Shown here piece after piece: positions 25,234 through 33,529 of a stretch of DNA of 64,000 nucleotides (positions are counted from its first letter, which is position 1; every line of letters starts with the position of its first letter). Under the pieces are notes generated by a model. The model saw nothing but the letters and a program-made list of their open reading frames with translations, searched no databases and was not told the DNA's origin. Source of the stretch: Actinoplanes sp. N902-109 (GTDB lineage Bacteria > Actinomycetota > Actinomycetes > Mycobacteriales > Micromonosporaceae); the NCBI RefSeq assembly GCF_000389965.1, contig NC_021191.1, positions 5,829,501 through 5,893,500 of the forward strand, in the 5' to 3' direction. Made by a program: the position numbers and the translations under genes.

Positions 25234-25782
25234 TCAGCGGACCATGTGCGGGGCGAGGATCGCGGCGCAGCGCAGGTTGCGGTAGCGACCGCGGTAGTCC
25301 AGCCCGTAACCGACGATCAGCCCGTCCGGCACCTCGAAGCCCACGTAGGCCGGCACGTCGAAGGCCGGCCCGTGCGGCTTGCGCAGCAGCGAGCACACCG
25401 CGATCGACGCGGGCCGGCGGTTGCGCAGGTTCGCGATCAGCCACGACATGGTCAGGCCGGTGTCCACCACCGTCTCCACGATGACGACGTCGCGCCCCGC
25501 GATGTCCAGATCAAGGTCCTTGAGCAGCCGTACGGACCCCGAGCTGCGCTTGGCCGTCGTGTACGAGCGCATCGCCATCCAGCCGATCTCCAGCGGGACG
25601 TCCAGCGCCCGCGCGAGATCCACGGTGAAGGTCGCGGCGCCGCCGAGCACCCCGACCAGCACGAGGTCACGACCGGCGTAATCGGTGCTGATCCCGCGGG
25701 CCAGCTCGCCGACGCGGGCCAGGATCTGCTCCTCGCCGAGCAGCACCGACTCGAGGTCGCCCGGCACGTGTCCGGCGTCCAT
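25234..25782 (-). CDS. hpt: Hypoxanthine phosphoribosyltransferase-like protein, divergent active site
   Basis: A 182-residue purine phosphoribosyltransferase. The PRPP-binding motif is V-I-V-E-T-V-V-D-T-G-L-T, and the purine end shows R-K-P, Y-V-G-F-E-V-P and L-I-V-G-Y-G-L-D-Y. Two positions differ from typical HPRT: the second acidic residue of E-D before D-T-G is Thr, and the L-K-G loop is L-G-G. The catalytic Asp of D-T-G is present. It may be a paralogue with altered specificity or a second salvage enzyme. ATG at 25782. It is not beside tilS/ftsH, the usual hpt neighbours. Confidence 0.85.
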   Translation of the reverse strand: MDAGHVPGDLESVLLGEEQILARVGELARGISTDYAGRDLVLVGVLGGAATFTVDLARALDVPLEIGWMAMRSYTTAKRSSGSVRLLKDLDLDIAGRDVVIVETVVDTGLTMSWLIANLRNRRPASIAVCSLLRKPHGPAFDVPAYVGFEVPDGLIVGYGLDYRGRYRNLRCAAILAPHMVR

Positions 25783-26035
25783 CCGGCCCCCTTCCCGTTT
25801 CCGGCGCATCCTGTCATGCCCGCGGCGGCGGCCGGTACACGGTGTCGCACCCGCCGTGCTCCGTTCGTACCGACGAACCCGGGGTTTTGATCCGGTCAAG
25901 AGCATGTTAAGTCTTTCGTCCCGGGGTGGGTCATTGATCCCTGTGCTTGCCAGGACCCCTATGATCCGAGTCGGATTCCGGTAAGGTCCGCGCGTCCCAC
26001 TGTTCACGTATTCATCACCTGGTGGAGTTGTCGGC

Positions 26036-27043
26036 ATGGCACAACGGTTCACGCTCGGCGAGATCCGCACTCGCACATACAAGGATCGCGACGCCTGGTG
26101 GACCGTCTGGCTGGTCGACCCGCTCGCGTCCCGGCTCGTCTGGCTGGTCTCGCCGGTCCGGTGGATCACCCCGAACGGTCTCACCATGGGGGCGTTCGTC
26201 CTCGGCCTGGTCGCCGCGGCCTGCTTCGCCCAGGGCGACTACAAGTGGCTGGTCGCCGGCGCGGTCGTGTTCCACCTCAGCTTCGTGCTGGACTGCATGG
26301 ACGGCAAGATCGCCCGGCTCAAGGGCACCGGCTCGGTGTTCGGCGCCTGGCTCGACTACGTCTTCGACCGGCTGCGCGTGCTGGTCTGCGCGGTCGCCCT
26401 GATGGGCGGGCAGTACGCGAAGACCGACAACATCCACTACCTGTGGCTGGCCGGCGTCATCATCTTCCTCGACATGTTCCGCTACCTGAACGCCCTGCAG
26501 ATGGGCAAGGTCAAGAACGACATGCGGCGGCGCCTGGAAGCCGCGCAGGGTGAGGGCGCGGCCCGGCCCCTGTTCGTCGAGGAGACCGACGCCGAGCACC
26601 CGGTCGGCGTGGGCTCGGTCGCCACGGCTGTCGACAGCCACGGCGAGGAGCGCCCGGTGGTGGACGTCTACGGCGACTTCCGCAGCAAGTTCGGCGCCTT
26701 CGTGAAGGTCCGCAACGCCCTGGTCCGCCAGCGCATCCGGGCCCACCTGTTCAGCGGCATCGAGTTCCAGATGTTCGTGTTCATCGTCGGCCCGCTGACC
26801 AACCAGATCGCCGTCTTCACCATCCTGTCGGCGGTGCTGCTGGCCGCGTTCGAGCTGCTGCTGATCTACAAGCTCTACACGGCCACCCGCAGCTACACCC
26901 GCAAGATGGCGCAGATCGGCGTGACCAGCGAGGCCCAGGCCGAGGCCGTGGCCGCCGCCGCCGGTGTCGAGGAGGTCGAGCAGGTCGTCGACACCGAGCA
27001 GCTCGACGGCGTGGCCCGCCCGGCCGCGGTCGCCCACCTCTGA
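26036..27043 (+). CDS. CDP-alcohol phosphatidyltransferase family membrane protein
   Basis: A 335-residue integral membrane enzyme with the full CDP-alcohol motif from about residue 86: D-C-M-D-G-K-I-A-R, then G-x3-D-Y-V-F-D. It transfers a phosphoalcohol from a CDP-linked donor. About five to six hydrophobic helices are present. It carries an inserted hydrophilic loop of about 60 residues (near 165-225) and a C-terminal acidic, Ala-rich cytosolic tail of about 45 residues, so it is longer than PgsA-type enzymes. ATG at 26036 has TGGAG upstream. The alcohol acceptor is unknown. Confidence 0.9.
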   Translation: MAQRFTLGEIRTRTYKDRDAWWTVWLVDPLASRLVWLVSPVRWITPNGLTMGAFVLGLVAAACFAQGDYKWLVAGAVVFHLSFVLDCMDGKIARLKGTGSVFGAWLDYVFDRLRVLVCAVALMGGQYAKTDNIHYLWLAGVIIFLDMFRYLNALQMGKVKNDMRRRLEAAQGEGAARPLFVEETDAEHPVGVGSVATAVDSHGEERPVVDVYGDFRSKFGAFVKVRNALVRQRIRAHLFSGIEFQMFVFIVGPLTNQIAVFTILSAVLLAAFELLLIYKLYTATRSYTRKMAQIGVTSEAQAEAVAAAAGVEEVEQVVDTEQLDGVARPAAVAHL

Positions 27044-27055
27044 TTCAGCCGGTCC

Positions 27056-27092
27056 GCAGGCCGGTCGCCCCGTCGCGGGGTGACCGGCCTGC
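27056..27092 (+). terminator. Terminator after the phosphatidyltransferase gene
   Basis: Nested perfect stem: GCAGGCCGGTC pairs with GACCGGCCTGC, enclosing CCCCG/CGGGG around a TCG loop. It is followed by GTTGT. It lies 13 bases after the stop. Confidence 0.85.
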
Positions 27093-27142
27093 GTTGTCCC
27101 GTTCGGCCGTGCCGCACCGGACATCTCGGGCACAATGGCGGC

Positions 27143-27688
27143 GTGCAGGATCATCCCCTCGAGGTCGGGGAGGACGCGACCACGTTCTTCCAGCCACGCG
27201 CCGAGGTCTTCGTGACCATGCTGTGGGTCACGGCGCTGGTCTGGCTGTTCTGCCGCGGCGTCTACGTGCTGGTGATGCTCGGGCTCGGTGTGCGGCCCAC
27301 CATCGACGACGTCGTGGCCATCGCCGAGAGTGTGCTGGTCGTACCCGTGGTCGTGTCGGGGTTCGTCCTGCTGGTCGCCTGGAACCGGTTCGGCTGGCTG
27401 AAAAGCTCGGTGCTCGGCCTGGAGTTCGCCGCCACCGGGCGCCGCGGCATCCACATCCCGTGGCCGGCCGTCGCCTCGGTGGGCCTGCGCCGGTGGGGAC
27501 CGTTCACCGAGCTGGTCATCACCCCCACGGCGATGGCCGCGGTCACCGAACTGCCCGGCCCGGGCCGCCGCCCGCGGGTGCTGCGCCGCGCGTCCGGCCC
27601 GGCGTACCTGGTCGACGTGGGCCTCATGTCGCCCGGCCCGGACGTCCTGCTCGCCGAGTTGCACCGCCGCGTGCCGTCCCGGGTCTGA
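27143..27688 (+). CDS. Small membrane protein with a PH-like cytosolic domain
   Basis: A 181-residue protein. Two membrane helices lie close together (about residues 22-45 and 58-80), followed by a soluble part of about 95 residues with the strand pattern GLEFAATGRRGIHIPWPAVASVGLRRWGPFTELVI, which fits the bacterial PH-domain membrane proteins. GTG start at 27143; the first 20 codons of the longer frame overlap the terminator and are not used. Function unknown. It leads the same-strand series that continues with a PPOX-family gene. Confidence 0.8.
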   Translation: MQDHPLEVGEDATTFFQPRAEVFVTMLWVTALVWLFCRGVYVLVMLGLGVRPTIDDVVAIAESVLVVPVVVSGFVLLVAWNRFGWLKSSVLGLEFAATGRRGIHIPWPAVASVGLRRWGPFTELVITPTAMAAVTELPGPGRRPRVLRRASGPAYLVDVGLMSPGPDVLLAELHRRVPSRV

Positions 27689-27766
27689 CCGGCCGCGACC
27701 CCGGCCTGCCGCCCTGATGTGTCGCCCTGGCGACTCCGGCGGGCGCGGCGGGTGCGAGGATCGTCC

Positions 27767-28324
27767 ATGCCCGTGACGAACCCCTGGCTCGCCGGAGCCA
27801 CGCCGAGCGCACGCCTGCCCCGGGAGCGGCTCGAGGAGCGCATCCTCAACCTGCTGTCCACCCAGAACATGTGCGTGCTGGCCACGGCCGGTCCGGCCGG
27901 TCCGCTGGCCACCCCGGTACGCTATTTCCACCTCGGCTTCGAGCTGTTGTTCACGGCTGCCGCCAACACGCCCAAGCTGCGCAACATCGCCGCGGACCCG
28001 CGGGTGTCGGTGGGTGTCTTCGCCCCGCTGGTCGGGCAGGCCAGCAGCCGCGGCGCCCAGCTCTTCGGCACGGCGCGGGTGCTGACGCCCGAGGACGCCG
28101 GGTACGGCCACTACTGGCCCGCCGTACGCTGGCAGTCCGACCACGTCGAACGGTCCCGCGACCTGGCCGACCCGCCGCACGGGCCGCTCGTGGTGATACC
28201 GGCCGACCGGATCGTCTACACCGAGCACTGGCTGCGTCGCGACGGTTACGCTCCGCGACAGTTCTGGCGGGCCGAGGCGAATCAGCGGCGCGGCCCCCGG
28301 GTGGGACCCGGCGACGCAACGTAG
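27767..28324 (+). CDS. Pyridoxamine 5'-phosphate oxidase-like flavoprotein
   Basis: A 185-residue member of the split-barrel FMN or F420-binding PPOX family. The pattern NMCVLATAGPAGPLATPVRYFHLGFELLFTA is the first three strands, and LRNIAADPRVSVGVF is the usual helix-strand block. Such proteins bind FMN, F420 or haem; nothing here fixes the cofactor. ATG at 27767. Spacing of 33 bases to the PAC2 gene suggests one transcript. Confidence 0.85.
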   Translation: MPVTNPWLAGATPSARLPRERLEERILNLLSTQNMCVLATAGPAGPLATPVRYFHLGFELLFTAAANTPKLRNIAADPRVSVGVFAPLVGQASSRGAQLFGTARVLTPEDAGYGHYWPAVRWQSDHVERSRDLADPPHGPLVVIPADRIVYTEHWLRRDGYAPRQFWRAEANQRRGPRVGPGDAT

Positions 28325-28357
28325 GCTCTTGGTATCGAGGTACGAAAGGTTGGCACC

Positions 28358-29227
28358 GTGACAGAGTTCGACGGCCTCCCCCTGCTGCGCTCCCCCGTGG
28401 CAATCGCCGCGTTCGAAGGGTGGAACGACGCGGCCGACGCGTCGACGGCCGCGGTGGAGCACCTCGAGCAGGTGTGGCAGGCCCGTGAGATCACCACCAT
28501 CGACCCGGAGGAGTTCTACGACTTCCAGGTCAGCCGGCCGACGACGACCATGAGCGACGGCAAGACCCGCACCATCGAGTGGCCCACCACCCGGTTCAGC
28601 GTGGCCAGCCCGCCCGGCACCGAGCGCGACGTGGTGCTGATCCGTGGCATCGAGCCCAGCATGAAGTGGCGCACCTTCTGCGAGCAGATCCTCGAGGTCT
28701 GCCACAGCCTGGAGGTCGACCGGATCATGCTGCTCGGCGCTCTGCTGGCCGACGTCCCCTACACCCGGCCGCTGCCGATCAGCGGCACCGCGTCGGAGGA
28801 GGGCGTCGCCGAGAAGTACAAGGTCGCCCCGACCCGCTACGAGGGCCCGACCGGCATCGTCGGCGTGCTGCAGGAGGCGGCCGGTCGCGCCGACCTGGAG
28901 GCACTGTCCTTCTGGGTGCACGTGCCGCACTACGCGAACAACCCGCCCTGCCCCAAGGCCACCCTGGCCCTGCTCAGCCGGCTCGAGGACGTGCTCGACC
29001 TGCCGGTTCCGCTGGCCGACCTGGCCGAGGAGTCCGACGAGTGGGAGAAGCGCGTGCGCGCCGCCGCCGAGCAGGACGCCGAGCTGGGTGAGTACGTGCG
29101 CGAGCTCGAGGAGCGGGTCGGCGACGAGGGCATCAAGCCGCTGACCGGCGACGAGATCGCCAGCGAGTTCGAGAAGTACCTGCGCCGCCGGGGCGGGTCC
29201 GCGGGCCCGACCGCCGGCTCCTGGTAG
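28358..29227 (+). CDS. PAC2 family protein (proteasome assembly chaperone-like fold)
   Basis: A 289-residue protein with the actinobacterial PAC2 signature: VAIAAFEGWNDAADAST at the start, then EFYDFQVSRP and L-L-G-A-L-L-A-D-V-P-Y-T-R-P, and F-W-V-H-V-P-H-Y. PAC2 is the fold of eukaryotic proteasome assembly chaperones 1-2. In bacteria its role is not settled, and it also occurs where no proteasome exists. The C-terminal 70 residues are charged and helical. GTG start at 28358. It is encoded 22 kb from the proteasome genes in this window. Confidence 0.93.
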   Translation: MTEFDGLPLLRSPVAIAAFEGWNDAADASTAAVEHLEQVWQAREITTIDPEEFYDFQVSRPTTTMSDGKTRTIEWPTTRFSVASPPGTERDVVLIRGIEPSMKWRTFCEQILEVCHSLEVDRIMLLGALLADVPYTRPLPISGTASEEGVAEKYKVAPTRYEGPTGIVGVLQEAAGRADLEALSFWVHVPHYANNPPCPKATLALLSRLEDVLDLPVPLADLAEESDEWEKRVRAAAEQDAELGEYVRELEERVGDEGIKPLTGDEIASEFEKYLRRRGGSAGPTAGSW

Positions 29228-29263
29228 CCGCGGCCCGGGCTCCGGTCACCCGGGGCCCGGCCG
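29228..29263. terminator. Bidirectional hairpin between convergent genes
   Basis: GCGGCCCGGG and CCCGGGGCCCGGCCGC form a GC-only stem with a small loop, between the PAC2 stop and the stop of the leftward membrane protein gene. Confidence 0.5.
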
Positions 29264-29266
29264 CGC

Positions 29267-29620
29267 TCAGTGCCAGAACGTGGCCACGGCGGCGTTGACC
29301 AGGGTCAGCGCGACGATGCCGAGGAAGTGCCCACGGGCCACCTGCTCGCGCTTCTTGCGCCACGGGATGAACACCATGACGAAGATCATGATGGCGATCA
29401 CCAGCTTGACCGCGAGCTTCACCGGGCTGGGCTCGTTGTCCCCGCCGCCCCGCAGCGGCGCCGACAGCGCCAGCCCGGTCAGCACCTGGATGATCGAGCC
29501 CCACAGCATCGCCGGGTTGATCCGCAGCTTGCCCGAGACGTACTGCGCGACGGCCCCGCCGAGCAGCATCGCAAAACCGATCAGGTGGATGTAGCGCAGG
29601 ATCAACCGCAGAGCTTCCAT
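29267..29620 (-). CDS. Small integral membrane protein
   Basis: A 117-residue protein with four hydrophobic segments: RYIHLIGFAMLLGGAV, MLWGSIIQVLTGLAL, KLVIAIMIFVMVFI and FLGIVALTLVNAAV. The opening I-L-R-Y-I-H-L-I-G resembles DUF2269/CopD-type small membrane proteins, but no metal ligand cluster is obvious. ATG at 29620. It lies 11 bases from the stop of the upstream methyltransferase gene and is probably co-transcribed. Confidence 0.8.
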   Translation of the reverse strand: MEALRLILRYIHLIGFAMLLGGAVAQYVSGKLRINPAMLWGSIIQVLTGLALSAPLRGGGDNEPSPVKLAVKLVIAIMIFVMVFIPWRKKREQVARGHFLGIVALTLVNAAVATFWH

Positions 29621-29631
29621 GGGGGCAGAGC

Positions 29632-30429
29632 CTACTGACCGCCGCGGTGGCCGATGACCAGGAGGTGGCCGGTCGCCGCGGCCATGCCCGGGTCGGCTTC
29701 GACCACGCGCAGACGGTCGAGCGTCAGCTCGGTTCGTACGGGATCGGCGAGGATGTCCTGGAGTTCCTTGTCCGCGAACGCGAGCGGACCCTCCACGATC
29801 ACCGTGCGCGCCCCGGCCAGCCCAGCAGCCTCGGCCTCGGCGCGCGCCTCCGCGGGGTGGTGCAGATAGGCGCTGGTGAAATAGCCGCCCCCGCCGAACT
29901 CACCATCGGTCACCGCGTCGTCGAACTCCGGGTCGGCGTAGAGATTCTTGCTCAAGCCGTCGAACAGCGCCGCGTACCGGCTGATCGCCGCACCCACCAC
30001 GACCCCGCCCGGCCGGACCACCCGCAGCGCCTCCCGCCACGCCGTCAGCCGGTCGGCGCGCTCGCGCAGATGGTAGAGCGGGCCCAGCAGCAGCACGGCG
30101 TCGGCACTGTCGTCGGGCACCGGCAACTCACGGGCGTCGCCCAGCTCGGCGGTCACCCCGCGCACCCCCGCGGCGGCGGCCACGTGGTCCGGGACCGGAT
30201 CGATCACCCGTACGGCGTGACCGGCCACCGCCAGCGGTCCGGCATACACCCCGGTGGCCCCGCCGACGTCCACGATCGTGGCGGGCGGGACCGGCAGCAC
30301 CCGGGTCAGCACGTCCCACGTCCGCAGGAACTCGAGACGGCCGGCGCCGCTGCTCAGCCGGCTCGTCTCACCGCCGCGCTGGTAATAGGCAAGGATCTCT
30401 GGACTCAGCACCCCGCCATCGTCGCCCAT
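29632..30429 (-). CDS. Class I SAM-dependent methyltransferase
   Basis: A 265-residue methyltransferase. Motif I is TIVDVGGATGVYAGPLA, the acidic end of strand 2 is VIDPVP, and motif IV is DSADAVLLLGPLYHL. Motif VI is VVRPGGVVVGAAIS. The sequence after the core (GYFTSAYLHHPAEA) is typical of small-molecule methyltransferases. ATG at 30429 is chosen; a GTG two codons upstream exists. The target is unknown. It follows the MycE-like gene by 15 bases. Confidence 0.88.
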   Translation of the reverse strand: MGDDGGVLSPEILAYYQRGGETSRLSSGAGRLEFLRTWDVLTRVLPVPPATIVDVGGATGVYAGPLAVAGHAVRVIDPVPDHVAAAAGVRGVTAELGDARELPVPDDSADAVLLLGPLYHLRERADRLTAWREALRVVRPGGVVVGAAISRYAALFDGLSKNLYADPEFDDAVTDGEFGGGGYFTSAYLHHPAEARAEAEAAGLAGARTVIVEGPLAFADKELQDILADPVRTELTLDRLRVVEADPGMAAATGHLLVIGHRGGQ

Positions 30430-30444
30430 GAGCACCCCGGCGCG

Positions 30445-31656
30445 TCACCCGTTTTGCGCGCGCAGCATCGAGGCCACGAGGCTGCCGTCGGCGTTGGCTC
30501 CCTTCTCGATCACGGCCAGGTTGTGGTAGACGTGGACCGCGCTGATCAGGGCATCGGTCGGCAGGGCCACCCGCGCGTCCGGGCGCAGGAACTCCTCGTG
30601 GTGCAGACCGTCGAGCAACGACTTGAGGAACCCGACGGTGAAGCCCGGGTCGTTCAGGTCGACGTCGCTGCCCCCGAACGGAACCGGCCAGTAGCAGGCC
30701 ATCAGGTCCTCGATCACGTACAGGCCGTCCGGCTTGACGTGCGGGAACAGGGCGTTGAAGGAAGCCAGGACATGCTCGGGGCGGTGGCTGCCGTCGTCGA
30801 TGACGATGTCGAAGGGCCCGTGGCGGCGCACCACCCCGGCGAGGTCGGCGGGGTCCGACTGGTCGCCGCGGATGACCGTCAGCCGGGGTTCGGCCAGCGG
30901 ACTCTTGTCCAGGATGTCGAAGCCGTGGACCAGCGCCCGCGGGAAATATCGTTTCCACATACGCAACGAACCGCCGCCCGCGGCCGGGTCGTCGAAACCG
31001 CCGACACCGATCTCCAGAATGCGCAACCGGCGATCACGCAACCGGCTGAAATGGGTTTCGTACCGGCGGGGGTATTGATGCATCGCACCCCACTTGTCGG
31101 TGCCGTACCGCACGGCCAGCTCGGTCAGGTCGGCGGGCTCACGCCGGTCGAGCACCTGGACGAGGCGCTGCACGACGGCATAGAAGACCGTCGGCAGGCT
31201 GGGCCGCTGCGGGGTCGGGAACACGACCTCGGGACCGGGCCAGCGGATCCGGCGGGTCGTCGCGGACACGTCCGCCAGCGGACCGTACAGCGCGCGGACC
31301 GCCTCGGACAGTTCCTGGGTCAGCGCCGGATTCTCGTGCGGGGCGCCGAGCTCACCGGGCACGACCCGCACGCCGCCGGCCGTGACCGCCACGGACGTGC
31401 TGAAGTCGTGGCCGCGGTGCGAGAACACGACGGTGACCGAGGCCCCGTCGGCGCCCGCCGCGGGCACGAGATCCTCGACGCAGGCGCGGAACAGCAGTTC
31501 CGCGAGGACGACGTCGGCCACCTCACCGGCGCCGAGATCGTCGATGACCGCGGCGACGTCGTCGTCGCCGGCCGCCGTGGCGGCGAGCAGCCTCGCCACG
31601 ACAGCGGTCGCCCGCGCCGCATCGCGCGGCCCAGCAGGGCGTTGATCGATACTCAT
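30445..31656 (-). CDS. MycE-like sugar O-methyltransferase
   Basis: A 403-residue protein with an N-terminal accessory domain (about residues 1-165) and a C-terminal SAM methyltransferase domain. The core shows LAVRYGTDKWG, H-F-S-R-L-R-D-R-R-L-R-I-L-E-I-G-V-G-G, GGSLRMWKRYFPRA and IDDGSHRPEHV. This layout matches the macrolide sugar O-methyltransferase MycE and its relatives, which act on hydroxyl groups of sugar moieties using a metal. No polyketide or glycosyltransferase gene lies nearby, so the acceptor is open. ATG at 31656 follows AAGGTGGCGGC and overlaps the DUF2306 stop (ATGA). Confidence 0.85.
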   Translation of the reverse strand: MSIDQRPAGPRDAARATAVVARLLAATAAGDDDVAAVIDDLGAGEVADVVLAELLFRACVEDLVPAAGADGASVTVVFSHRGHDFSTSVAVTAGGVRVVPGELGAPHENPALTQELSEAVRALYGPLADVSATTRRIRWPGPEVVFPTPQRPSLPTVFYAVVQRLVQVLDRREPADLTELAVRYGTDKWGAMHQYPRRYETHFSRLRDRRLRILEIGVGGFDDPAAGGGSLRMWKRYFPRALVHGFDILDKSPLAEPRLTVIRGDQSDPADLAGVVRRHGPFDIVIDDGSHRPEHVLASFNALFPHVKPDGLYVIEDLMACYWPVPFGGSDVDLNDPGFTVGFLKSLLDGLHHEEFLRPDARVALPTDALISAVHVYHNLAVIEKGANADGSLVASMLRAQNG

Positions 31657-32369
31657 GCCGCCACCTTCTCGTCTCGGGTCGCTGCGGGGAGTCGCAGCGG
31701 GCGTCGTTGCGGCCGGCTGATCCACCAGTGCGCGATCAGCACATTGAGGACCCAGGGGAACCAGCCGGTGTTGTCGCTGACCCAGCTCATGTCGGCGCCG
31801 GGAATCAGCACCGCCCCGACGAAGGCGATCCGGCTCCAGATGATGGCGAGGGTCAGCGCGAAGCTGTAGATCATCAGTCGCCGGTGGTCGGCCCACCGCC
31901 GCTGCCGGGCGCACCGGTGCCCGGTGACGGTGACTCCCACCCAGAGCACCGTGTGCACACCGAAACCGACGACCACCGCGGGAGAGACGTCACCCAGGGT
32001 CAGCGACCGGATGACGATGAGGGCGGCAAGCGCCGGGGCTCCGGCGACGACAGCGACGACGTACACCCGGCCGGCCACCCGGTGCACCCGGGGGTGGATG
32101 CGGCGCAGCCAGGGCCACATCTGCAGCAGGCCGGTCACCATCGCCACCGTCCCGCACCAGACGTGCACCAGCAGCAGCGGATAATGCAGGGAAAGGCCCG
32201 GCCGCAGTTGAATTCGTGCCGTGGAGGGGTCGAGGGAGAAGTACACCGGGACGACGAACACGGCCAGCCAGGCGAGGACGACGAAGGTGAGCAGGCCGAG
32301 TGCCGGCGACCGCGGCTGCCGGTTCTTCGAGGGCTTGCCCGGCTCCGCGGCGACGCCATTGCTCGTCAT
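31653..32369 (-). CDS. DUF2306 family membrane protein
   Basis: A 238-residue membrane protein with about six helices: LGLLTFVVLAWLAVFVV, LLLVHVWCGTVAMVTGLLQMW, VYVVAVVAGAPALAALIV and others. The motifs H-P-R-V-H-R-V-A-G-R-V-Y and WADHRRLMIYSFAL, with conserved histidines, mark the DUF2306 family and may coordinate a cofactor. ATG at 32369. Its stop overlaps the ATG of the MycE-like gene, so the two proteins are probably made together. Function unknown. Confidence 0.88.
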   Translation of the reverse strand: MTSNGVAAEPGKPSKNRQPRSPALGLLTFVVLAWLAVFVVPVYFSLDPSTARIQLRPGLSLHYPLLLVHVWCGTVAMVTGLLQMWPWLRRIHPRVHRVAGRVYVVAVVAGAPALAALIVIRSLTLGDVSPAVVVGFGVHTVLWVGVTVTGHRCARQRRWADHRRLMIYSFALTLAIIWSRIAFVGAVLIPGADMSWVSDNTGWFPWVLNVLIAHWWISRPQRRPLRLPAATRDEKVAA

Positions 32370-32580
32370 ACCTGCGTACCTCCTGCAATCGCGACTGGCG
32401 GACAATTCCCGGCTGTACGTCAATGGTTTCCGGAGCGCAACGCCGTCATCGTACGATCGTTTCGGCGTGACAATTTCTCCGAAAATGCTGGAAAAGACGT
32501 GCCCCGGGAATGGCGATCCGCACCGGCGTGTCGTCGGGCCGGACGGCGTGTCGGTGGCCGACCAGGCCCGGCCTGGGGCA

Positions 32581-32596
32581 TCCTAGGAACCTAGGG
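32581..32596. promoter_or_regulatory. CCTAGG-AA-CCTAGG operator candidate upstream of gntR
   Basis: Two perfect CCTAGG palindromes (32582-32587 and 32590-32595) separated by AA, 20 bases before the GntR start. Together they contain the inverted repeat TAGG-AA-CCTA. Short palindromes next to the gene are typical GntR autoregulatory sites. A second inverted repeat, TTTCGG/CCGAAA, lies at 32460-32484. Confidence 0.55.
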
Positions 32597-32614
32597 CCTA
32601 ACGTGGAGGTCGGC

Positions 32615-33406
32615 ATGACGATCAATCCCGGCGCGGCGGAGTTCCCCCACCGGCAGATCGCGGCGCAGCTGAAGGAACGCATCCGGCGCGGCGACTGGCA
32701 GCCCGGCGAGCGGCTGCCCTCCATCCCGGCGATGGCCGAGATGTTCGGCGTGGCCAAGCAGACCGTCCAGCGCACCGTCGACCAGCTGCGCGTCGAGGGC
32801 ATCCTGATCACCAAACCCGGCTCCGGTACGTACGTCCGCGGCACCCGCCGCCGGCTCAACCGCCTCTCCCGGGGCCGCTACGGCGTGCACCGGGGCTACC
32901 ACGCCGATCTCGCCGCCCGCTACCGTCAGCAGCTGACCGCCGTCGGCCGGGAACCCGCACCGCCCGAGGTGGCCGATGCCTTCGGCGTCCGCGACGGCAC
33001 CGAGATGCTGGTCCGCCGGCACATCGTGCGCGCCGACGACGCCACTGTGGAACTCGGCGCCTCCTGGTTCCGCGTCACCGACGCCTCCGGCACCTCACTC
33101 GAACGCCGCGAGGCCTACGGCCGCCCGCTCTACCAGGAAGCCGAGGAAGCCATCGGGCGGCGCTACACCTCGGCCACCGACACCATCAGCGCCCGCCAGC
33201 CCAGCCGCGACGAGGCCGAGATCCTGCAGATCCGCCCGGACACCCCGGTGCTGCACCTGCTGCACGTAGCCTTCGACGAGACCCGCAAGCCCATCGAGGT
33301 GGCCCAGGCGACCTGGCCCGGCCCGATGACCACGCTCACCGAGGAGTACCGGATCCCCGCGCCGGCCCCCGACCCCGACCCGGACCCCGGTCTCAGCCTG
33401 GCCTGA
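32615..33406 (+). CDS. GntR/HutC family transcriptional regulator
   Basis: A 263-residue regulator. The N-terminal winged helix covers residues 10-75 (FPHRQIAAQLKERIRRGDW, LPSIPAMAEMFGVAKQTVQRTVDQL, GSGTYV). A UTRA ligand-binding domain follows (EMLVRRHIVRADD, ATDTISARQPSRDEAEIL, TPVLHLLHVAFDE). The tail is a Pro-Asp repeat. ATG at 32615 follows GGAGGTCGGC. It is divergent from the DUF2306-MycE-like genes and may control them. The effector is probably a small sugar-like or acidic compound, by family. Confidence 0.93.
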   Translation: MTINPGAAEFPHRQIAAQLKERIRRGDWQPGERLPSIPAMAEMFGVAKQTVQRTVDQLRVEGILITKPGSGTYVRGTRRRLNRLSRGRYGVHRGYHADLAARYRQQLTAVGREPAPPEVADAFGVRDGTEMLVRRHIVRADDATVELGASWFRVTDASGTSLERREAYGRPLYQEAEEAIGRRYTSATDTISARQPSRDEAEILQIRPDTPVLHLLHVAFDETRKPIEVAQATWPGPMTTLTEEYRIPAPAPDPDPDPGLSLA

Positions 33407-33529
33407 CCAGTGCGTACGGTCGACACCGGCCCTGAGGTCTTCCGGCACCCCGCCGGGATGCGCCGGTCGGCCGCTCGCCTGACCACCGCCAGCGTCGTGA
33501 ACCACGCGGCCATGCGGCAGGATGCGGTG

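Noticed and set aside
26015..28930. Minus-strand open frame of 971 codons
   Set aside because: Antisense to the phosphatidyltransferase, PH-like, PPOX and PAC2 genes, which have family signatures. The shadow frame has none.
30445..31656. Polyketide or macrolide biosynthetic cluster
   Set aside because: Only one MycE-like methyltransferase and one generic methyltransferase are present. No PKS, NRPS or glycosyltransferase gene is in the window.
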